NCBI GenBank assembly: GCA_016199605.1
Contig: JACQGJ010000137.1
Coordinates: 1-18,914, forward strand
Direction: 5' to 3'
DNA from: Armatimonadota bacterium
Lineage (GTDB): Bacteria; Armatimonadota; Abditibacteriia; CG2-30-59-28
Length of the DNA stretch: 18,914 nucleotides
Shown: in pieces, positions 7,864 through 14,915 of the stretch
How the letters are laid out: each line of letters opens with the position of its first letter
Position numbering within the stretch: the stretch's first letter is position 1
The notes under the pieces: generated by a model
What the model saw: the letters and a program-made list of their open reading frames with translations, nothing else
Told to the model about the DNA's origin: nothing
The model's database searches: none
Made by a program: the position numbers and the translations under genes

Positions 7864-8020
7864 GTATGCTTCCTCCTCACCCGTACACGCTCAAGCTGCT
7901 CCTCTCACGACTCGTGGATACGGTCGGAGGGGGGAACTATGAGTCTGGACCCCGGTTTGACTGGGGCAACGGATGTATGCGGCCTCTACCCGTCAGGAAC
8001 TGTCTTTCCTTCCCTGTCAT

Positions 8021-9136
8021 TCAACGCGAACGTGCCACATTCATCTCTGAACCAAACACGCGTCGGAATCTTCGTCTGAAGTCTCTTGCGAACTCCATCT
8101 CTTGGTTCCGGTGCTCGTAGAACTCCGAGTCTTCGCCACGATACTCGTCCTGATACCACGCGACGGTGGTGCGGAGCCAGTCGAGTTGAGGCGTCGAGGT
8201 CATGCCGAAGTGTGCTCTTGCCTTCTCGATGTCCATCAAGTAGCTCTGTGGTCGGGAAAAGGAATCGTAAACGAGGCTCTCATAGGGGAACTCCGTTTGC
8301 GACTCGACAAGGTCGCGCGGGATGGACACCACGTTGACTTCACGTCCCGCTGCCTGAGCCGTCTCCAACACGAGGCGCCGCTGGGTCATGATCTCTGCCT
8401 GACCGAGGTTGTACGGACCGGGTCGAGTTCGATCCGACTCTCCTGCCGCAATCATCGCGTCCGCCACGTCGTGAGAGTACATGTTGCGGAACACGTTGTG
8501 GCCGCCGTCCGGGAGGAGGATCTCTCCGCCGTCCAATACACGCTGGATGTACCAGTAGATGCGCAGTGTAGGATCGTCCGGACCCAGGACGGGCGGAACA
8601 CGGAGGGAGACATAGCTGAAGTCTTTCGTTTCACCAAGCACCTTCTCACCGTGTCGCTTCCCGACGGCGTAGGGATGAAGCCCCTCTGGATAATCCCAGC
8701 CGATCGCACACAGGTCGAGGTCCTCCTCTCGTATCGGAACACACTTGTCGAGATCGACTGCCTGAAACAACTCGGCGGGCTGGTGCCGGTTGCGAACCGT
8801 TCGATGCTGGGCGTTATGCCCGCCGCCGCCATAGACGGAAACGGTGCTGGTGAAGACATATTTCCCGGCCGTGTTGCGGAAGGTCCGAACCGCGCACTCA
8901 ACGTCCTCTCTGTTGTAGGCGATGTTGTCGAACACAACGTCGAACTTCTCGCCGCGCAGTTTCCGCTCGAAGCCTTCGTGATCGGTCCGGTCGCCTTCGA
9001 CGTGGCGGACGTCCTTCCAGAAATCCGGTTTCGATCCGCCGCGTGAATAGATCCACACCTCCTCACCTCGCTCCAGGAGCTTGCGAACGGCGATCTTACC
9101 GAAGTAGTTGGTGCCGCCAACAAAGAGCACTTTCAA
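8021..9136 (-). CDS. NAD-dependent epimerase/dehydratase (extended SDR family)
   Basis: The protein is 371 residues if it starts at TTG 9136. The N-terminus KVLFVGGTNYFGKIAV holds the Rossmann glycine motif (GGTNYFG). The catalytic Tyr156-x3-Lys160 lies in HPYAVGKRHG, with Ser97/Thr98 (FTSTVSVY) just ahead, as in extended short-chain dehydrogenases that act on nucleotide sugars or related sugars. The opening resembles the KVLVVGGT branch (CSP41-like), whose substrates are often unknown. The start was chosen because the fold begins at this TTG and AGGAA lies 9 nt upstream; an in-frame start at 9286 would add 50 arginine-rich residues and overlap the preceding gene. It is the third gene of the dehydratase/oxidoreductase cluster, 118 bp after the Gfo/Idh/MocA stop. 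The C-terminal 40 residues (YEHRNQEMEFARDFRRRFRR) are highly charged. The substrate cannot be named from sequence. Confidence 0.85.
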   Translation of the reverse strand: MKVLFVGGTNYFGKIAVRKLLERGEEVWIYSRGGSKPDFWKDVRHVEGDRTDHEGFERKLRGEKFDVVFDNIAYNREDVECAVRTFRNTAGKYVFTSTVSVYGGGGHNAQHRTVRNRHQPAELFQAVDLDKCVPIREEDLDLCAIGWDYPEGLHPYAVGKRHGEKVLGETKDFSYVSLRVPPVLGPDDPTLRIYWYIQRVLDGGEILLPDGGHNVFRNMYSHDVADAMIAAGESDRTRPGPYNLGQAEIMTQRRLVLETAQAAGREVNVVSIPRDLVESQTEFPYESLVYDSFSRPQSYLMDIEKARAHFGMTSTPQLDWLRTTVAWYQDEYRGEDSEFYEHRNQEMEFARDFRRRFRRVFGSEMNVARSR

Positions 9137-9254
9137 GTGACAAGGTTCCTTTCGTGGGATTACGTCCTCGCAAGCGGAGGTGACTGTCTCCCAGTACCTT
9201 GCTTGCCGGTCCGAAGAGGTTCCCCCCCGAACGAGGCGCCGATTGTGTGGATCG

Positions 9255-10313
9255 TCACGACCACTTCGCCGGCCGCCACGAGGCAAAGCTGCCCTGCTCC
9301 CTGGCGCGTTCGATGACCTTCATCACCTCAATGACACTCTCGAGAGTGACCTCCTGTGGCTTGCCTTTCCGCAGAACTCCCCAGACGTTGTCGTAGTAGT
9401 CGCTGGTCTGGCGCCCCAGGGCCGGCACCTCAAGGTCTTCCCACGGGAGGACCTCCGCATTCCCATATTGCCGGGTAGCGGGAGGGCGCTCGTCGACTTC
9501 CAGCCGCTTCACTTTTCCAAGGTCGAAACGCCTGATCTTACTGGTCTTGTTGTCGCAGGTAAGGGTTCCGCGCGTCCCGAGCAAAGTCCACGGCGGCTCG
9601 GGAAAGGCGCAGGAGGTGGAAATCTCAATGTCCACGACTCGTCCGTTCTCACCGCGGAGCAGGAGCTTTACCTGATCCTCCGTATCTCCCGAATCGGAGA
9701 CCAGCTTCAGATCGCAGAAGACCTCTTTCACGGGAGATTCCAGCATTTGCATGGTAGCATCCACGAAATGGACTCCGGTATTGTTGAGCACTCCCCCGCC
9801 ATACTTGCGCAGCGTTTGCCAGTCGTTGCGACGGGCGAAAGTGAGAACCCGGCAGCGAATCTCGAAGACGTTACCAATCGTTTTGTCCTGTATCACGTCC
9901 ATGAGGTGACGCGTGTAAGGATGGAAGCGATAGTTCTGATGGACTAAAAGTTTCTTCCCTGTTGTCTCTGCCGTTCGCACCATGCGCTTCGCGTCGGCAA
10001 CCCTGGTAGCCATCGGTTTCTCGACGAGCACGTGCCTCCCCGATTTGAGAGCAGCGATAGTGATAGGAGTGTGGGTCGAGGAGTTTGTCGCCACCACGAC
10101 CAACTCAGCCTCCGCTGATCGGAGCAAGCTTTCATAGTCCTCATAAGTCTCGCACTGTAACTCCCGCCTCGCTTCCTCCCGGCGGGACCGTTCGCTGTCA
10201 GCCACTGCGGTGATCTGGAACTCCGGTCGTCCTCGCATTCGGTGAACGTGAATGTTCCAGCCCGCCCGTCCCAAGCCGACGACGGCTGCTTTGATCGGTT
10301 TTACCTTGGCCAT
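9255..10313 (-). CDS. Gfo/Idh/MocA family NAD(P)-dependent oxidoreductase
   Basis: The 352-residue protein has an N-terminal Rossmann domain with AAVVGLGRAGWNIHV (GxGxxG/A type) and the family signature HVLVEKPMATRVADA at the end of that domain. The second domain carries YGGGVLNNTGVHFVDATMQ, the usual G-G-x-L-x-N-x-G-x-H-x-x-D stretch, with the Lys of EKP and the His serving substrate oxidation (family knowledge). Family length is typically 330-390. These enzymes oxidise or reduce sugars, inositols and sugar acids; the exact substrate is not deducible. The gene begins 38 bp after the dehydratase stop, and a modest site (AAGGA, 10 nt before ATG) supports the start. Sharing a transcript with an enolase-superfamily dehydratase and an epimerase suggests uptake and catabolism of an uncommon sugar or uronate. 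No transporter or regulator for the pathway is in the window. Confidence 0.92.
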   Translation of the reverse strand: MAKVKPIKAAVVGLGRAGWNIHVHRMRGRPEFQITAVADSERSRREEARRELQCETYEDYESLLRSAEAELVVVATNSSTHTPITIAALKSGRHVLVEKPMATRVADAKRMVRTAETTGKKLLVHQNYRFHPYTRHLMDVIQDKTIGNVFEIRCRVLTFARRNDWQTLRKYGGGVLNNTGVHFVDATMQMLESPVKEVFCDLKLVSDSGDTEDQVKLLLRGENGRVVDIEISTSCAFPEPPWTLLGTRGTLTCDNKTSKIRRFDLGKVKRLEVDERPPATRQYGNAEVLPWEDLEVPALGRQTSDYYDNVWGVLRKGKPQEVTLESVIEVMKVIERAREQGSFASWRPAKWS

Positions 10314-10351
10314 GTCGAGTCAATCCTTGCGGTCAGTGTCGTGGAAGCGAT

Positions 10352-11473
10352 TCAGTTTCCTCGTGATAGTCGGTCGATCCCATCAAAGTCAAGGTCGATA
10401 CCCAAACCCGGCCCGGTCGGAATCAACAACGTGCCGTCCTCCTGCAGCTCGAAGGGATGAGCCACGATCTCCTCAATATAGGGAGACGGGGTGATGTACT
10501 CCACCCAGCGAGCCACCGGTATCGCGGCCGCGAGATGCAAATCCGCCGCCAGGCCGATGGCAGTGTTCCAGCCATGGGAAACCATGAGGACGTTGTGGTC
10601 ATAGGCCATCCACGCGATTCGACGGGCTTCAGACAATCCGCCACACTTCGTGGAGTCGGGCTGGATGATGTCCACTGCTCCTTGCTCGATCCACGGCATG
10701 AAGTGCTGGCGGCGTGTGAGAACCTCTCCGGTCGTAATGGGAAGCGGTGCGTGGTCCCGCAACTTCTTGAATCCCTCGAGGTCGTCCGGAGGCAGGGCTT
10801 CTTCAAACCAGACCACGTCGTAGTCCTTCAACATGCGCGCCGTCTCCACCGCCCACTTGAAGCCATGCGGCCAGTACTGTTCCGAGCCGCCCGCATCGAC
10901 CATGATCTCCACTTCGGGGCCTACCGTCTCACGCGCGGTCTTCACCAGCAATTCGTCGTAGGCCCGATTGACGCGCCCGAAACCGTTCCAACCCAACTTC
11001 AGCGACTTGAACCCTCGCGAAACCGCCGCCTGCAGTTTCTCCTTCAGGACGGGGGGCTCGTCGAACAGCAGCGATCCATAGGGTTTGATACGGTCCCGGT
11101 AGTATCCTCCCAGCAGGCGAGCGATCGGTTGTCCGGTCACCTTTCCCAGCAAATCCCACAGGGCGATGTCGATGCCGCTGATAGCGTGCGTCACGGCCCC
11201 ACCCCTGCCCTGCCAAAAGGCCATCTGGTGAAGCTTTTCCGAAACCCGCTCCGGTTCGATGGCGCATTCCCCGATAAGCCACGGTCGCAGCAGCCCGAGC
11301 GCTCCCTCAACCAGCGACTGGCTGGTATAGCTGCTGCCGTAACCCTTCAGACCTTCGTCGGTCGTGACTTCGATCAGAGTGTGCAAGTTCTCATTAGGGT
11401 CTGTGCCCTGGACCCAACCGGTATCGGGAGTCCGGCCCATCAGTGGAATGGTTCGGACCTCTTTGATTCTCAC
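10352..11473 (-). CDS. Mandelate racemase-type enolase superfamily enzyme, probable sugar-acid dehydratase
   Basis: The protein is 373 residues from GTG 11473. It has the capping domain (residues 1-120) and barrel of the mandelate racemase subgroup. Metal ligands are visible as Asp193 (IMVDAGG), Glu224 (VWFEEAL) and Glu250 (TTGEVL). The His/Asp dyad of the subgroup is Asp273 (IIQPDSTKCGG) and His300 (VSHGWN). Lys159 sits in FKSLKLGWN, but the second lysine of the KxK motif is Gly161, a variation that argues for dehydration more than racemisation. Most such proteins dehydrate aldonic or aldaric acids; the substrate is unknown. An ATG at 11557 would add 28 unlike residues, so the GTG beginning RIKEVRTIPL is preferred. 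A start-stop triplet ORF (ATG CTG TGA, 11478-11470) overlaps the GTG. First gene of the cluster, with a predicted promoter at 11529-11557. Confidence 0.9.
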   Translation of the reverse strand: MRIKEVRTIPLMGRTPDTGWVQGTDPNENLHTLIEVTTDEGLKGYGSSYTSQSLVEGALGLLRPWLIGECAIEPERVSEKLHQMAFWQGRGGAVTHAISGIDIALWDLLGKVTGQPIARLLGGYYRDRIKPYGSLLFDEPPVLKEKLQAAVSRGFKSLKLGWNGFGRVNRAYDELLVKTARETVGPEVEIMVDAGGSEQYWPHGFKWAVETARMLKDYDVVWFEEALPPDDLEGFKKLRDHAPLPITTGEVLTRRQHFMPWIEQGAVDIIQPDSTKCGGLSEARRIAWMAYDHNVLMVSHGWNTAIGLAADLHLAAAIPVARWVEYITPSPYIEEIVAHPFELQEDGTLLIPTGPGLGIDLDFDGIDRLSRGN

Positions 11474-11528
11474 AGCATTCTCTCTTTGTGTAAGGGTACC
11501 CGGGCAGGCCCGGTAGCGATCACGCGAG

Positions 11529-11557
11529 AATATAACCGATTCTTCGCTTCGCGGCAA
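11529..11557 (-). promoter_or_regulatory. Candidate sigma70 promoter for the sugar-acid cluster
   Basis: On the minus strand TTGCCG (11557-11552) is followed after 17 bp by TATATT (11534-11529), matching 4 of 6 and 5 of 6 consensus bases. A start near 11522 gives a leader of about 50 nt before GTG 11473. The rest of the 11474-11696 intergenic stretch shows only a 6-bp hairpin (ATCGTG 11635-11640 with CACGAT 11648-11653) that could lie at the end of the HD-GYP transcript, without a T-run. Confidence 0.5.
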
Positions 11558-11696
11558 TGCGCAAGATGACTACTCTGGAACGGTTGGGGCCACGGCAAGA
11601 GATCTGTTGGAGGGATTGCTGCCGTTGAAGAGGTATCGTGCGGGCGCCACGATCCCATATCCGTTCACAACAGAGAGCACAGGTAAGGAGAACAGG

Positions 11697-12791
11697 TCAG
11701 GTTGGTGGTATCTTGGACCCTTCGGGGTGTGGGGAATTTGAAGGAGGAGGGGGCTCTGGCGCAGGTTGGCGCGGGGCATTGATCGGCTCCAACTGACCGG
11801 ACTCCACCATCGAATGGAAGGTCTCTACCAAGCTCGGGTCGAAATGGCTTCCCGAACACCTGATCACCTCCTCGACAGCTTGTTCCATCGTGCGGGCCCG
11901 TGAGTATGGGCGATCCGAAGTCATGGCATCCAGGGCATCGGCGATGGCGAAGATCCGCGCTCCGATGGGAATGCTGGAGCCGGAAATCCCATCCGGATAA
12001 CCTTTGCCATCGAACCGCTCGTGGTGGGACCGCACGATACAGGTCGCTCCCTTGAGGAACCGGATACGGCTCAGCATGTTGTACCCGATCTCGGCGTGAG
12101 TCTTCATGCAGATCCATTCGGAAGGGCTGAGTTTGCCGGGCTTGAAGAGGATCCCGTCCGGTACTCCGATCTTGCCCACGTCATGCAGGATGGCCCCCTG
12201 CTCAATGGACCTCAATTCGTCCTCGGGTAAGTGCATCGCACCAGCGATCTGCATGGTGTACTGGACCACCCGCAGGGCGTGCTCCTGAGTTTCTGGATCG
12301 CGAGTATCCAGAGCCGAACCGAGGGCCTGGATGGTCTCTTGGTACATCCCCGACAACTCCCTGGTACGGCGGTGGACCTTCATCTCCAGAAGCTTGCGCT
12401 GCTGACGGTCTTTCAGAAGTTCTCTGCGTTTGAGTGCGGCTCGCTTGAGGGTTCCCGTCAAACACATCGAGTCGACAGGCTTTGGCAGGTAGTCCGACGC
12501 GCCGGACCGGAAGCAGTCAATGGACTCTTCCATGCATGCGCGGTTGCTGACAATGATCACGACCGTAGGCGGGCTGACGGCCCGCAAACGCTCCACTACG
12601 GCGGCCGGTCCGGTTAAGACAGAGGAGGCGTCCACGATCGCGACGGCGAAGTCTTCCTTCTCAGCTTTCCTGGCAGCGTCATTCTCATCACAGGCATACT
12701 CGTGGGGATAGGCAAGAGAGCACAGAAAGCCGCCCAGGATGAGCCGATCTTCCTTGCACTTATCCAAGATCAGAATTCGTTCATCAACCAT
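11697..12791 (-). CDS. Two-domain response regulator with HD-GYP (cyclic-di-GMP phosphodiesterase type) output
   Basis: From ATG 12791 the protein is 364 residues. Residues 1-120 are a receiver domain: RILILDKCKED, phospho-acceptor Asp54 (AIVDASS), Ser82 (IIVSN) and Lys104 (YLPKPVD). The usual acidic pair is reduced to Asp10 followed by Lys, so magnesium binding may be altered. Residues about 125-150 look like a coiled-coil linker. Residues about 155-330 are HD-GYP, with HDVGKIGVPDG (His204-Asp205) and HHERFDGKGYPDG from His257, the signature of enzymes that hydrolyse cyclic di-GMP (family knowledge). A proline-rich tail (APEPPPPSNSP) ends the protein. An upstream in-frame GTG at 12806 would add five residues. 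No sensor kinase gene is adjacent, so the input is unknown. It is divergent from glycyl-tRNA synthetase. Confidence 0.9.
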   Translation of the reverse strand: MVDERILILDKCKEDRLILGGFLCSLAYPHEYACDENDAARKAEKEDFAVAIVDASSVLTGPAAVVERLRAVSPPTVVIIVSNRACMEESIDCFRSGASDYLPKPVDSMCLTGTLKRAALKRRELLKDRQQRKLLEMKVHRRTRELSGMYQETIQALGSALDTRDPETQEHALRVVQYTMQIAGAMHLPEDELRSIEQGAILHDVGKIGVPDGILFKPGKLSPSEWICMKTHAEIGYNMLSRIRFLKGATCIVRSHHERFDGKGYPDGISGSSIPIGARIFAIADALDAMTSDRPYSRARTMEQAVEEVIRCSGSHFDPSLVETFHSMVESGQLEPINAPRQPAPEPPPPSNSPHPEGSKIPPT

Positions 12792-12835
12792 TGAAAATAC
12801 CAACACCCTTTGCCCACAGACCCAACGGTTCGTAC

Positions 12836-12844
12836 ATCATATCA
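12836..12844 (-). promoter_or_regulatory. Candidate extended -10 promoter for the HD-GYP gene
   Basis: On the minus strand TGATATGAT (12844-12836) is an extended -10 element (TG, one base, TATGAT; 5 of 6). No good -35 is placed 17 bp upstream. A start near 12829 would leave about 38 nt before ATG 12791. Consensus-based prediction only. Confidence 0.35.
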
Positions 12845-12943
12845 CAGATCACCTGTCCCTTCTTTTGCCACAAGTTTGACGCAAAGCTCCAACGACACAG
12901 AAATACCATCCTGGCGGCCCTCCTCCCCTGCTGTGAGGCATTC

Positions 12944-12952
12944 TGGTATAAT
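12944..12952 (+). promoter_or_regulatory. Candidate extended -10 promoter for glyS
   Basis: TGGTATAAT holds a perfect TATAAT at 12947-12952 with the TG of an extended -10 element; the -35 region is poor. Initiation near 12959 would place the in-frame ATG 12965 almost at the 5' end, which favours ATG 12998 as the real start of glycyl-tRNA synthetase. Confidence 0.5.
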
Positions 12953-12997
12953 CGCACCGCAGCCATGCACCTTACCGAAACGGAGTGTACCTCATTA

Positions 12998-14305
12998 ATG
13001 GTGGAAATGGAGACAATCGTCTCGCTTTGCAAACGACGGGGGTTTATCTTCCCAAGCTCAGAGATATACGGAGGGTTCAACAGTTGTTGGGACTACGGCC
13101 CGCTCGGCGTGGAGTTGAAGAACAACGTGAAGCGCGCCTGGTGGAAGGCCGTCGTTCAGATGCGCGACGACATGGTGGGGCTGGATGGCAGCATCCTGAT
13201 GCACCCGAAAGTGTGGGAGGCTTCAGGGCATGTGGCAAACTTCAGCGATCCAATGGTGGATTGTCGAGCCTGCAAGCTGCGGTTCCGCGCCGACCAGGTT
13301 GATCCGAACGAAAAATGCGTGGAGACGAAAGGCCCGCACGACCTCACCGAGTCCCGCCAGTTCAACATGATGTTCAGGACTCACGTCGGCCCCGTCGAAG
13401 ACGGCGCGGCAGTGGCCTACTTGCGACCAGAGACGGCCCAGGCGATCTTTGTGAACTTCTCCAATGTACAGAATACCATGCGGAAGAAGCTGCCCTTTGG
13501 AGTCGCGCAGATCGGGAAAGCATTTCGCAACGAGATCACGCCCGGGAACTTTACTTTTCGTACGCGAGAGTTTGAACAGATGGAGATCGAATTCTTCGTC
13601 AAGCCGGGAACGGATGATGAGTGGCATCAGCAGTGGATTGACGCGCGGAGGCAGTGGTATCTCGATCTGGGAATGAAGAAAGAGAACCTGCAGCTCCGCG
13701 AGCACGAGCAGGACGAGCTGGCCCACTACGCCCGCCGATGTGTGGATATCGAATACAGCTTCCCAATTGGCTGGTCGGAGCTGGAGGGCATCGCCAACCG
13801 TACCGACTTTGACCTGAAGCAACACACGGAGTTCAGCGGCAAAGACCTGACATGGTTCGACCCGGAGACGAACGAACACGTGATGCCATGCGTGATCGAA
13901 CCCTCCGCTGGCGCCGACCGCGCCACTCTGGCCTTTCTGGTCGATGCCTATGACGAGGAAGTGGTCCGAGACCGACAACGAGTCGTTCTTCGGCTGCACA
14001 AAGACCTCGCCCCCAATAAGGTGGCCGTGCTGCCCTTGCTGCGCAATCGTCCGGAGATCGTCGATCTGGCCCGCAAAATCGCTGGGGACCTGCGCCCCTC
14101 CATGGCGTGCATGTATGACGACACCGCGTCAATCGGGAAACTCTACCGGAGGCAGGATGAGATTGGAACTCTCTATTGCGTGACCGTTGATGTTGATTCT
14201 TTGACCGACCATGCGGTCACGATCCGCGAGCGGGACAGCATGGAGCAGGTGCGAGTGCCGGTGGAGGCGGTCGTGAGGACACTGAAGGAGAAGATTCTGG
14301 GATGA
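12998..14305 (+). CDS. glyS: Glycyl-tRNA synthetase, homodimeric (alpha2) type
   Basis: The 435-residue protein starts MVEMETIVSLCKRRGFIFP and attaches glycine to tRNA-Gly with ATP in the cytoplasm. Hallmarks of the class II dimeric enzyme are SEIYGGFNSCWDYGPLGVEL near the N-terminus, ESRQFNMMF, the adenylate-site motif RPETAQAIFVNF (most homologues have RPETAQGIF), FRNEITPG and REFEQMEIEFF, then the C-terminal anticodon-binding domain (LAPNKVAVLPLL to the end). A CxxC-type pair (CRACKLRF) sits in the insertion typical of this form. Length fits the bacterial family. ATG 12998 is chosen because GGAG lies about 12 nt upstream and homologues start here; upstream in-frame ATGs at 12791 and 12965 would add unlike residues. 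The stop overlaps the next ATG by ATGA, coupling the HD-domain gene. The alpha2 type is unlike the alpha2-beta2 enzyme of most Proteobacteria. Confidence 0.97.
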   Translation: MVEMETIVSLCKRRGFIFPSSEIYGGFNSCWDYGPLGVELKNNVKRAWWKAVVQMRDDMVGLDGSILMHPKVWEASGHVANFSDPMVDCRACKLRFRADQVDPNEKCVETKGPHDLTESRQFNMMFRTHVGPVEDGAAVAYLRPETAQAIFVNFSNVQNTMRKKLPFGVAQIGKAFRNEITPGNFTFRTREFEQMEIEFFVKPGTDDEWHQQWIDARRQWYLDLGMKKENLQLREHEQDELAHYARRCVDIEYSFPIGWSELEGIANRTDFDLKQHTEFSGKDLTWFDPETNEHVMPCVIEPSAGADRATLAFLVDAYDEEVVRDRQRVVLRLHKDLAPNKVAVLPLLRNRPEIVDLARKIAGDLRPSMACMYDDTASIGKLYRRQDEIGTLYCVTVDVDSLTDHAVTIRERDSMEQVRVPVEAVVRTLKEKILG

Positions 14306-14865
14306 ATCGCTCCGACGCCTTAGAGCTTCTCCATGAATACACGCACTCCGACTCTCTGCGCAAGCACGCCTATGGCGTCGAGGCGTCCATGCGGTGGTAT
14401 GCCCGACATCTCGGTGAGGAGGAAGAGAAGTGGGCAATCGTTGGATTGCTTCACGATTTCGACTACGAGCAGAACCCCGACCCCGCGCATCATCCGGAAG
14501 ACGGCGCGAGAATCCTGCGGGAGAAAGGCTACCCCGAAGACATCACCTACTGCATTCTGACTCACGCTGAATACCTGAACCTCGAACGCAAGAGCCTGAT
14601 GGATAAGACTCTGTTTGCGGTGGACGAACTGGTCGGTCTGCTCACTGCGTGCGCTCTGGTGCGTCCGAACAAGAGCATCATGGACATGGAAGTGTCGTCG
14701 GTCAAGAAGAAGATGAAAACCAAAGGCTTCGCCGCGGCAGTCCGGCGAGAGGACATCATTGCCGGAGCGGAGAGTCTCAGCCTTCCGCTGGAGGAACACA
14801 TCACCAACGTGATTGCGGCGATGCAGGAAGTCGCCCCGGTCCTCGGATTGGACGGGGCTCTCTGA
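14302..14865 (+). CDS. HD-domain metal-dependent phosphohydrolase-like protein
   Basis: The 187-residue protein shows the HD superfamily pattern: His22 (LRKHAYGVE), His51-Asp52 (VGLLHDFDYE), a conserved His/Glu region (LTHAEYLNLE) and a later Asp (FAVDELVG). These bind a divalent metal and hydrolyse phosphoester bonds in nucleotides or related molecules (family knowledge); the substrate is unknown. The opening (LELLHEYTHSDSLRKH) is typical of small stand-alone HDIG hydrolases. No signal peptide or membrane segment is present, so it is cytoplasmic. It overlaps the glyS stop (ATGA) and a site GAAGGAGAAG lies within the end of glyS, so the two are almost certainly co-translated. The stop at 14865 lies 50 bp from the convergent FecR gene, and I see no clear terminator hairpin between them. 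Confidence 0.88.
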   Translation: MNRSDALELLHEYTHSDSLRKHAYGVEASMRWYARHLGEEEEKWAIVGLLHDFDYEQNPDPAHHPEDGARILREKGYPEDITYCILTHAEYLNLERKSLMDKTLFAVDELVGLLTACALVRPNKSIMDMEVSSVKKKMKTKGFAAAVRREDIIAGAESLSLPLEEHITNVIAAMQEVAPVLGLDGAL

Positions 14866-14915
14866 TTGACAGGCTTTTCGGCGAACCGTCGAATTCAGGT
14901 GGTGAGTCGGCAGGT

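Noticed and set aside
8102..9046. Plus-strand open frame of 314 codons
   Set aside because: It lies opposite the epimerase gene, whose Rossmann and Tyr-x3-Lys motifs are clear.
10457..11569. Plus-strand open frame of 370 codons
   Set aside because: It is the shadow of the mandelate-racemase-type gene, which has all its catalytic residues on the minus strand.
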